Assembly: GCF_027497355.1 (NCBI RefSeq)
Contig: NZ_CP114909.1
Span: forward strand, 6,096,001 to 6,160,000
Length of the DNA: 64,000 nucleotides
Direction: 5' to 3'
From: Micromonospora sp. WMMA1947
GTDB taxonomy: Bacteria; Actinomycetota; Actinomycetes; Mycobacteriales; Micromonosporaceae
Of the stretch, positions 15,391 through 22,084 are shown piece after piece. The first letter of the stretch is position 1. Each line of letters starts with the position of its first letter. Both the position numbers and the translations under genes were made by a program. The notes beneath the pieces were generated by a model. The model made no database searches. It worked only from the letters and a program-made list of their open reading frames with translations, and was not told the DNA's origin.

Positions 15391-15976
15391 GACCAGACCC
15401 TCGACTCCGACCGCGGCCTGGCAACCCGGAATGCCGGGCAGCGACAACCTCCCGTCCGGCCCGGGCGGTCGCCCGACGCCGCCGAACGGGGACGGCCACG
15501 GCCCGCAGGCCGGGGCGCCGACCGTCACGATCGGCTCGTACCCGGACTATCCGTCCGCCCAGCGCGTGGTGGACTATCTGGCCGACAACCGGTTCCCGGT
15601 GGAACGTACCTCGATCGTCGGTACGGACCTCACGCTCGTGGAGACCGTGATGGGACGGCTCACCACGGGCCGGGCGGCACTGCTCGGGGCCGGCACCGGC
15701 GCCTGGTTCGGCTTGTTCATCGGCTTGTTGTTCGGCATCTTCACGGCCGGCAACTGGCTGGCGGTGATCCTGGTCGGGCTGGTGATCGGCGCGATCTGGG
15801 GTGCGGTGTTCGGCGCTGTCGCGCACGCGATGAGCGGTGGGCAGCGTGACTTCACCTCGGCGAGTTCTCTGCGGGCCGCCCAGTACGCGGTGACGGTGGA
15901 CGCGGAGCTGGCCGGTCAGGCCCAGCAGCTGCTCAGCCGGATGCACCTGACACCGACCGGCGCCACCGCCCGCTGA
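15389..15976 (+). CDS. General stress protein, YflT-like (GsP17M) domain with two membrane helices
   Basis: This 195-residue protein has a proline/glycine-rich N-terminus (1-45), then a stress-protein domain (TIGSYPDYPSAQRVVDYLADNRFPVERTSIVGTDL, about 47-80), two adjacent membrane helices (about 95-145, ALLGAGTGAWFGLFIGLLFGIF and LAVILVGLVIGAIWGAVFGA) and a soluble tail. This is the actinobacterial membrane-anchored form of the heat-induced stress domain. ATG 15389 is chosen over 15383 because AGGAGG ends directly before 15383. A sigma-B-type promoter is present. Confidence 0.82.
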   Translation: MTRPSTPTAAWQPGMPGSDNLPSGPGGRPTPPNGDGHGPQAGAPTVTIGSYPDYPSAQRVVDYLADNRFPVERTSIVGTDLTLVETVMGRLTTGRAALLGAGTGAWFGLFIGLLFGIFTAGNWLAVILVGLVIGAIWGAVFGAVAHAMSGGQRDFTSASSLRAAQYAVTVDAELAGQAQQLLSRMHLTPTGATAR

Positions 15977-15994
15977 CCGGCGGTACGCGACATC

Positions 15995-16023
15995 GAGGGA
16001 GGGCCCCGCCGGGGTCCTCCCTC
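15995..16023. terminator. Bidirectional hairpin terminator
   Basis: 13-bp stem GAGGGAGGGCCCC with a 3-base loop and one G-T pair, centred between convergent stops at 15976 and 16030. Confidence 0.75.
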
Positions 16024-16029
16024 ACCGCG

Positions 16030-16614
16030 TCAGTGGTACGCCCGCTCCCCGGCCCGCAGCGGCACGTCCACCCGGTTCTCCGGTGGCGCCAGGGGGCAGG
16101 CCCACCTGTCGTCGTAGGCGCAGCTGGGGTTGTAGAGGTAGTTGGCGTCCAGGCGGACCCGGTCGCCGGGGAGCACGGTCAGGCCCCGGCCGAACGTGCC
16201 CTTGACCGTGTCGGTGAGGTACCGGCCCCCGCCGTACGAGCCGTCTCCGCAGGTGCCGTCGCGCAGCGGCAGGAACAGCCCGCCCCCGTACGCCTCGATC
16301 CACCACAGCGTCAGCGGTCCCCACGGCGTCGCGGCGACCGCCACCCGCCGGTACGCGACCACGCCGTCCGGGCCACCGGTGTCGATGCGCAGCTCACCGG
16401 AGGCCGGTCGCAGCGGCGCCTCCACCACCGCCGACGGGTCGGGCGGGTACCAGCGCAGGCCGGTGAAGCCGGGCCGGTCGGCGGGCGGCACCGGGCTGCT
16501 GGGGTGGGTGCGGAACAGCTCGTCGCGGGCGGCCCGGAACCCGGCCAGGTCGAGGTCGGACAGGTAGAGCCGGGCCACCCGCTCCCGCCAGTCGAGCAGG
16601 TCGAGATCGTCCAT
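16030..16614 (-). CDS. DUF1684 domain-containing protein
   Basis: This 194-residue protein has the DUF1684 signature: YGGGRYLTDTVKGTFG, then LDANYLYNPSCAYDDRWACPLAPPENRV near the C-terminus, and an N-terminal WRERVARLY...RDELFRTHPSSP block. The function is unknown; the conserved C/Y/D cluster suggests a small-molecule binding or enzymatic role. It is full length for the short bacterial form. It is convergent with the stress protein and divergent from the MarR regulator. Confidence 0.82.
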   Translation of the reverse strand: MDDLDLLDWRERVARLYLSDLDLAGFRAARDELFRTHPSSPVPPADRPGFTGLRWYPPDPSAVVEAPLRPASGELRIDTGGPDGVVAYRRVAVAATPWGPLTLWWIEAYGGGLFLPLRDGTCGDGSYGGGRYLTDTVKGTFGRGLTVLPGDRVRLDANYLYNPSCAYDDRWACPLAPPENRVDVPLRAGERAYH

Positions 16615-16696
16615 CCCCCGACCCTAGCCGGGTCACCCGTTCAGATTTTGAGGAGGCAGCCCGCCATCGCCGATTCGCGCACGGCAGGGCCTCTTG

Positions 16697-16721
16697 TTTA
16701 AATTTTAAATAGTGCTACTCT
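16697..16721 (+). promoter_or_regulatory. AT-rich palindromic operator and -10 box for MarR-pirin pair
   Basis: TTTAAATTTTAAA (16697-16709) is a near-perfect AT palindrome standing out in GC-rich DNA. TACTCT (16716-16721) lies seven bases before the ATG at 16729, indicating a leaderless transcript. The palindrome covers the -35 region, as expected for autorepression by a MarR protein. Confidence 0.65.
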
Positions 16722-16728
16722 CGGAGCC

Positions 16729-17211
16729 ATGACGGAGAGCCTGGACGCCGAGCGGATGGCCTGCTGGCGCGCGTACATCGAGTCGAGCCAGCGGCTGTTC
16801 ACCCGGCTCGAGGACGACCTGCGCGCCGACAGCGACCTGAGCTTCGCCGACTACCACGTGCTGGTCCTGCTCTCCGAGGCACCCGGCCACCGGCTGCGCA
16901 TGGGTGAGCTGGCCGACCGGCTGGTGTTCTCGCCGAGCCGGCTGACCTACCAGATCACCACGATGCGCAAGCGCGGCCTGGTGGCGAAGGAGGCCTGTCC
17001 GGCGGACCGGCGCGGCAGCGAGGCCGTGCTCACCGCCGCCGGCCTGCTCGCCCTGCGCGAGGCCGCGCCGCACCACCTGCGCTCCGTGCGCGCCCACCTG
17101 ATCGACGACCTCGATGACGCCGAGGTCGCCTGCCTCACCCGGGTCTTCGAGCGGCTCGGCCGGCGCCTGCGCGCCGACCGCACCGCGTCGTCCACCCCGG
17201 CCGACAAGTAA
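16729..17211 (+). CDS. MarR family transcriptional regulator
   Basis: This 160-residue winged-helix regulator has the helix-turn-helix and wing segments LRMGELADRLVFSPSRLTYQITTMRKRGLVAKE and ACPADRRGSEAVLTAAG (about 60-105), plus dimerisation helices at both ends (LFTRLEDDLRADSDLSFADYHVLVLL). The DRR of the wing tip is present. It sits 11 bases before the pirin gene, the standard MarR-pirin actinobacterial operon, and probably represses both genes through the AT palindrome upstream. The inducer is unknown. Confidence 0.88.
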   Translation: MTESLDAERMACWRAYIESSQRLFTRLEDDLRADSDLSFADYHVLVLLSEAPGHRLRMGELADRLVFSPSRLTYQITTMRKRGLVAKEACPADRRGSEAVLTAAGLLALREAAPHHLRSVRAHLIDDLDDAEVACLTRVFERLGRRLRADRTASSTPADK

Positions 17212-17222
17212 GGAGCCCCGCG

Positions 17223-18209
17223 ATGCCCGCGATCACCGTCGACGACGTCCTCGTCCTGCCCCGCCTGCCGCAGCTCGGCGAGGCCACCGAATACCGCTCG
17301 GTCCGCCGGGTCACCACCGCCCCCAGCGGGTACGAGGGCGAGGGCTTCCCGGTCCGCCGGGCCTTCGCCGGCGTGCCGATGACCGAGCTGGACCCGTTCA
17401 TCCACCTCGACCAGATGGGCGAGGTCGACTACGCGCCGGGTGAGCCGAAGGGCACCTCCTGGCACCCGCACCGCGGCTTCGAGACGGTGACCTACATGAT
17501 CGACGGGATCATGGACCACCAGGACTCGACCGGTGGCGGCGGCACCATCACCGACGGCGACACCCAGTGGATGACGGCCGGCAGCGGCCTGCTCCACATC
17601 GAGGCGCCGCCGGAGCACCTGGTGATGAGCGGCGGGCTGTTCCACGGCCTGCAGCTCTGGGTCAACCTGCCGAGCATCGCCAAGATGAGCGCGCCCCGCT
17701 ACCAGGACATCCGCGGCCGGGAGTCGGCGCTGCTCACCACGCCCGACGGCGGCGGCCTGATCCGGGTCATCGCCGGTGAGGTCGCCGGGCACCAGGGTCC
17801 GGGCTCGACGCACACGCCGATCACCATCGCGCACGTCACGTTGCAGCCCGGCGCCGAGCTGAGCCTGCCGTGGCGGTCGGACTTCAACGCGCTGGTGTAC
17901 GTGCTGGCCGGGCGCGGCACTGTCGGCACCGACCGGCGGCCGATCCACCTGGGCCAGCTCGCCGTGCACGGGCCCGGTGAGGCGCTGCGGATCACCGCCG
18001 ACCGGACGCAGGACTCCAACGCCCCGGCGCTGGAGCTGTACCTGATGGGCGGCCAGCCGATCCGCGAGCCGGTGGCGCACTACGGCCCGTTCGTGATGAA
18101 CACCCGCGCCGAGCTGATCCAGGCGGTCGAGGACTTCCAGGCCGGCCGGCTCGGAGTGATCCCGACCGGGCGGGTGCCGCACAGCGATGGTCAGGGCGAC
18201 CGGCCCTGA
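17223..18209 (+). CDS. Pirin family protein
   Basis: This 328-residue bicupin shows the pirin N-terminal core FIHLDQMGEVDYAPGEPKGTSWHPHRGFETVTYMIDG, with the metal-binding histidines of HPHRGFET (about 80-87) and a further HIEAPPEH. The second cupin lies at about 190-300, followed by FVMNTRAELIQAVEDFQAGRLG. Pirins are iron-containing cupins, some of which act as quercetinase-like dioxygenases or redox-sensitive cofactors. It is co-transcribed with the MarR gene and ends at a UUCG-loop terminator. Confidence 0.9.
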   Translation: MPAITVDDVLVLPRLPQLGEATEYRSVRRVTTAPSGYEGEGFPVRRAFAGVPMTELDPFIHLDQMGEVDYAPGEPKGTSWHPHRGFETVTYMIDGIMDHQDSTGGGGTITDGDTQWMTAGSGLLHIEAPPEHLVMSGGLFHGLQLWVNLPSIAKMSAPRYQDIRGRESALLTTPDGGGLIRVIAGEVAGHQGPGSTHTPITIAHVTLQPGAELSLPWRSDFNALVYVLAGRGTVGTDRRPIHLGQLAVHGPGEALRITADRTQDSNAPALELYLMGGQPIREPVAHYGPFVMNTRAELIQAVEDFQAGRLGVIPTGRVPHSDGQGDRP

Positions 18210-18217
18210 CCTGCTAC

Positions 18218-18243
18218 GGGCGCCCCGGTTCGCCGGGGCGCCC
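18218..18243. terminator. UUCG-tetraloop terminator
   Basis: Perfect 11-bp stem GGGCGCCCCGG closed by a TTCG loop, nine bases after the pirin stop and before the convergent small gene stop at 18256. Confidence 0.85.
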
Positions 18244-18255
18244 GGGCGCGCGGTC

Positions 18256-18384
18256 TCAGGAGACGGCGAAGATCCCGGCCACCCCGAGGATCACCATCAA
18301 CAGGACCGCCACCAGCGCACCCCGCTCCCCCTCCACCGCCTGGTCGCGGTCGTCGGTCACGGTGTTCGTCGTCTCGGCGGGCAT
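18256..18384 (-). CDS. Single-pass small membrane protein
   Basis: This 42-residue protein starts MPAETTNTVTDDRDQAVEGE, followed by one hydrophobic helix (about 21-40, RGALVAVLLMVILGVAGIFA). AGGAGG seven bases upstream of ATG 18384 and clean coding composition support it. A charged N-terminus before a C-terminal helix suggests an N-in tail-anchored protein. The family is not recognised; function unknown. Confidence 0.65.
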   Translation of the reverse strand: MPAETTNTVTDDRDQAVEGERGALVAVLLMVILGVAGIFAVS

Positions 18385-18524
18385 GTCGGTGCCTCCTCGG
18401 TTTCGCGGTCCAGGGGTCCGGCGCACCCCTGACGCGCGCACCGACGCCGACCTGCTGCTCGACGTGCGGGGCCCTGCCGGGGGTCCTACCGTGTGAGGAC
18501 GTCGTCGACCTCGGGGGGTGGAAC

Positions 18525-20114
18525 GTGACTCTGCGGGACTGGTTCCTCACCGCACAGGAACGCGCCAACCCGGGCTCTGAATTACCCGTCTGGGCCGAGG
18601 GAAACCTCGCCGAGCCGCTGATTCACGGTGCCGCGTACTTCGACCGCCTGGTCAGCGAGGTGGAGTCGCTCACGGCGGGCGACCATCTGTTCTTCACCGA
18701 CTGGCGGGGCGACCCGGACGAGCGGATGCGCCCGGACGGCCCCACCGTGGCGCAGTTGTTCGCGCAGGCCGCCCAGCGCGGGGTGATCGTCAAGGGCCTG
18801 ATCTGGCGCTCCCACCTCGACACGCTCTCCTACAGCGAGGCGGAGAACCGCGACCTCAGCGAGGCGATCCGCGCGGCCGGCGGCGAGGTGCTGCTCGACC
18901 AGCGGGTCCGGCGCGGCGGCTCGCACCACCAGAAGCTGGTGGTGCTGCGCCGTCCGGGCGACCCGAGCCGGGACATCGCCTTCGCCGGCGGCATCGACCT
19001 GTGCCACAGCCGCCGCGACGACGCCGGCCACGCCGGCGACCCGCAGCCGGTCGGCATGTCCCCCCGGTACGGCCCCACGCCGCCCTGGCACGACGTGCAG
19101 CTCGCGGTGCGGGGGCCGGTGGTCGGCGCGCTCGACACCACGTTCCGGGAGCGGTGGACCGACCCGATGCCGCTGGACTCGGAGAACCCGATGGCCTACC
19201 TGCGGGACCGGCTGCGCGGCTCGGACCTGCGCCCCGACCCGCTGCCCGAGCAGCCCGCCGACCCGCCGCCGTGCGGGCCGCACCACGTGCAGGTGCTGCG
19301 CACCTACCCGGCGGTGCGGCCCCGCTACTCCTTCGCCCCGGACGGCGAGCGCACCGTGGCGCGCGGCTACACCAAGGCGGTACGCCGGGCCCGGCGCCTG
19401 ATCTACCTGGAGGACCAGTACCTCTGGTCGACCGAGGTGGCGGAACTGTTCGCGCAGGCGCTGCACGAGCACCCGGACCTGCACCTGGTGGCGGTCGTGC
19501 CCCGGCATCCGGACGTGGACGGCCGGCTCGCGCTGCCGCCGAACATGGTGGGCCGGGAGCAGGCGCTGTCGTTGTGCCACCGGGCCGCTCCGGACCGGGT
19601 GCACGTGTTCGACGTGGAGAACCACGACGGCACACCCGTCTACGTACACGCCAAGGTGTGCGTGGTCGACGACGTCTGGGCCAGCGTGGGCAGCGACAAC
19701 TTCAACCGCCGGTCCTGGACGCACGACAGCGAGCTGTCCTGCGCGGTGCTCGACGACACGCGCGACGAGCGGGCGCCGGCCGATCCGGCCGGGCTGGGCG
19801 ACGGTGCCCGGGTGTTCGCCCGCGACCTGCGGCTGCGGCTGTGGCGCGAGCACCTGGACCGCGATCCCGGCGGCGCGCAGGACGACGACCTGCTGGACCC
19901 GGCGGACGCGGTGGCGGCGATCACCGCGGCGGCGGAGGAACTGGACCGCTGGCACGCCGGAGGCCGGGCCGGTCCCCGTCCGCCGGGCCGGTTGCGCCCG
20001 CACCGCCCGGAGCGGTTGCCCTGGCGTACGCGGCTCTGGGCGCTGCCCGCGTACCGGCTGGTCTACGACCCGGACGGCAGGCCGCTGCGGGCCCGGCGCG
20101 CCGGCACCTGGTGA
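18525..20114 (+). CDS. Phospholipase D family protein
   Basis: This 529-residue protein has two HKD-type catalytic motifs: SHHQKLVVLR with H135/K137 followed by FAGGIDLCHSRRDD, and VYVHAKVCVVDD with H375/K377 followed by ASVGSDNFNRRSW. Each half contributes to one active site that hydrolyses or transfers phosphodiesters. No signal peptide is seen, so it may act inside the cell or at the membrane. GTG 18525 follows a G-rich ribosome-binding stretch. The last 52 bases overlap the convergent gene at 20063. Confidence 0.88.
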   Translation: MTLRDWFLTAQERANPGSELPVWAEGNLAEPLIHGAAYFDRLVSEVESLTAGDHLFFTDWRGDPDERMRPDGPTVAQLFAQAAQRGVIVKGLIWRSHLDTLSYSEAENRDLSEAIRAAGGEVLLDQRVRRGGSHHQKLVVLRRPGDPSRDIAFAGGIDLCHSRRDDAGHAGDPQPVGMSPRYGPTPPWHDVQLAVRGPVVGALDTTFRERWTDPMPLDSENPMAYLRDRLRGSDLRPDPLPEQPADPPPCGPHHVQVLRTYPAVRPRYSFAPDGERTVARGYTKAVRRARRLIYLEDQYLWSTEVAELFAQALHEHPDLHLVAVVPRHPDVDGRLALPPNMVGREQALSLCHRAAPDRVHVFDVENHDGTPVYVHAKVCVVDDVWASVGSDNFNRRSWTHDSELSCAVLDDTRDERAPADPAGLGDGARVFARDLRLRLWREHLDRDPGGAQDDDLLDPADAVAAITAAAEELDRWHAGGRAGPRPPGRLRPHRPERLPWRTRLWALPAYRLVYDPDGRPLRARRAGTW

Positions 20115-20800
20115 AGGTCGGCCGGCTCGTCCGGCACGTTCGGGCGGGCCGGGTACGCGAACGACACGCGCGGCGAGTAGAAGCCCCAGCACACGTGCAG
20201 CGGGTTGGCCGGACGCAGCGCGTGGACCGGGTGCTCCCGGGCGGGGAACTCCACCGACTCGACCTCGAACGGTGACACCGGCTCGGCCACGTACGGGTAG
20301 TCGGTGACGATCAGCTCGCCGTCGCTGCCTGTGAGGTAACGGTGATGGCCCATGTGCGCCTCGGTGCCGGTGTGCCCGACCCGGGCGGTGACCCGGATCA
20401 GCAGCGTGCCGTCGGCGGCCCGGGTCTCGGCGGTGAGCTGATCGCCCCGCAGGTCGAGGCGGGTCTCCCCGGCGACGGCCGGTGCGCCCCGCGCGCTCGC
20501 GTATTGCCGGACCCGCTCGCTGGAGGAGATGTAGTGCGTCCACCAGCCGCCCGGGGTCTCGCCGTCGGGCGGATCCATGTCCGCCAGCGAGACACCCAGG
20601 TAGGTGAGCGAGTACGCGCCGAAGCCGGAGGTCTGCGTCTCGTCGTCGACCACGTACTGGTTGACGAACACCTGCCGCTGCGGGTGCGGCCGCAGCCCCG
20701 CGGGCAGGAGCGTCTCGACCGCGCCGGGATCCGCCGGGAGCCAGCTGAACAGCAGCGTCCGGGCGTTGATGACGAGTTGCGGCGCGGCGGGATCCAGCAC
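20063..20800 (-). CDS. Acetoacetate decarboxylase-like (ADC superfamily) protein
   Basis: This 245-residue protein (LVINARTLLFSWLPADPGAVETLLPAGLRPHPQRQVFVNQYVV) has the size and N-terminal pattern of the acetoacetate decarboxylase/DUF2071 fold: a lipocalin-like barrel with HHRYLTGSDGEL and a YSPRVSFAYP tail. I do not see a certain catalytic lysine, so it may be a non-decarboxylating family member. GTG 20800 has GGAGG upstream. The 3' end overlaps the phospholipase D gene by 52 bases. Confidence 0.55.
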   Translation of the reverse strand: MLDPAAPQLVINARTLLFSWLPADPGAVETLLPAGLRPHPQRQVFVNQYVVDDETQTSGFGAYSLTYLGVSLADMDPPDGETPGGWWTHYISSSERVRQYASARGAPAVAGETRLDLRGDQLTAETRAADGTLLIRVTARVGHTGTEAHMGHHRYLTGSDGELIVTDYPYVAEPVSPFEVESVEFPAREHPVHALRPANPLHVCWGFYSPRVSFAYPARPNVPDEPADLHQVPARRARSGLPSGS

Positions 20801-21133
20801 GGTGCCTCCGTTGACGTGTCGTTACGGACGGTACGGGCGGTCCCGTCGGCGGGACAACGACAGAAAGGCGACACTCCGGTCGCCTGTCGGATTCCACGTT
20901 GACCGGTCGGGGTACGACCGGGGCCGACCGGTCACCGCCGCGCGCCACCCCGCCGAGCGCGTTATCCACCGGCTCACGCCTTTTGTAGCTGCTTACACCT
21001 TAAGTACATCGTACTTTCGGCTAGATTTCCGCAGCACGATCGGGCTATGGTGGCTTCCGAACGTACTACCGAAACCTAAACCAAAGCGTCACGTCTTTTT
21101 TCTTCCGTGGACGAGGTGCAGGGAGGACCACCC
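20801..21133. other. Intergenic region with AT-rich promoter segment before sigma factor
   Basis: This 333-base divergent gap has no gene. About 20980-21110 is markedly AT-richer than its surroundings and holds a palindrome AAGTAC-ATC-GTACTT (21002-21016) and a run of T (around 21095). It most likely carries the promoter and control sites of the sigma factor gene. I found no SigB-type GTTT/GGGTA pair here, so autoregulation of that kind is not evident. Confidence 0.6.
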
Positions 21134-21955
21134 ATGAGCGCTCCCACGATCAGCGCCCCGGCGACCGCGCCGGCCGGCTCCGCGAAGCTCGACCCCCGCT
21201 CGCTCACCGACAGCGCCGCCGACCTGCTCGACGCGATGGCCGCGCTGCCCGCCGACCACCCGTCGCGGCCCGCGCTGCGCGACCGCGCCATCGAGGCGTG
21301 GCTGCCGCTGGCGAACCACCTGGCCCACCGCTACAGCGGCCGAGGCGAGCCCAACGACGACCTGGCGCAGACCGCGGCGATCGGCCTGATCAAGGCGATC
21401 GACAAGTTCGACCCGTCGCGCGGCGTCGACTTCGCCGGCTACGCCATCCCCACCATCATCGGCGAGCTGAAGCGCCACTTCCGCGACCGCACCTGGGACA
21501 TCCGGGTCCCGCGCCGCCTCCAGGAACTGCGCCTGGCGATCTCCGACGCCAACAGCACGCTGCTCCAGACGCTCGGCCGTTCGCCGACGGTCGCCGACAT
21601 CGCCACCCACCTCAAGCTCACCGAGGAAGAGGTGCTGGAGGGCCTGGAGGGCGCCCGCGCCTACAACGCGGTGTCGCTGTCCACCCCGACCGGCGACGGC
21701 GAGCGGGCCACCGAGCTGGGCGACATGCTCGGCGGCGAGGACGGCGAGTTCGAGCTGGCCGAGATGCGTGTCGCCCTCGGCCCGGCGCTCGCCACGCTCG
21801 ACCAGCGCGAGCAGAAGATCCTCACGCTGCGCTTCTACGGCAACCTGACCCAGTCGCAGATCGCCGAGCAGATCGGCGTCTCGCAGATGCACGTGTCCCG
21901 GCTGCTGGCCCGGGCCCTGACCAAGCTGCGCGGTCAGCTCGACGGAACGTACTAG
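21134..21955 (+). CDS. RNA polymerase sigma factor, SigB/SigF/SigG family
   Basis: This 273-residue group 3 sigma factor has region 2 (about 60-130: LAHRYSGRGEPNDDLAQTAAIGLIKAIDKFDPSRGVDFAGYAIPTIIGELKRHFRD), region 3 (WDIRVPRRLQELR...TLGRSPTVADIATHLKLTEEEVLEGLEG) and region 4 (LDQREQKILTLRFYGNLTQSQIAEQIGVSQMHVSRLLARAL). These factors recognise GTTT-N14/16-GGGTA(T) promoters and are held by anti-sigma factors in partner-switch systems. No anti-sigma gene is adjacent, but a PP2C/HATPase regulator is at 7287. ATG 21134 follows GGGAGGA. I infer that it drives the promoters noted at 2311-40351. Confidence 0.92.
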   Translation: MSAPTISAPATAPAGSAKLDPRSLTDSAADLLDAMAALPADHPSRPALRDRAIEAWLPLANHLAHRYSGRGEPNDDLAQTAAIGLIKAIDKFDPSRGVDFAGYAIPTIIGELKRHFRDRTWDIRVPRRLQELRLAISDANSTLLQTLGRSPTVADIATHLKLTEEEVLEGLEGARAYNAVSLSTPTGDGERATELGDMLGGEDGEFELAEMRVALGPALATLDQREQKILTLRFYGNLTQSQIAEQIGVSQMHVSRLLARALTKLRGQLDGTY

Positions 21956-22084
21956 CAAGGGGCGGCGGCCGGGTCGGCGGACCCGGCGCGACGCCACCCG
22001 GCCCGGTCGGCGGTGCGCCGGCCGGGCCGTTCCGCGTCCGGGGGCAGCGCGAACCGGCCGGCGGCACGGTGCGAGAGTGGGTCG

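Noticed and set aside
18218..18243. TTCG hairpin as part of a riboswitch
   Set aside because: It is a simple perfect stem between two convergent stops, without any aptamer-like structure.
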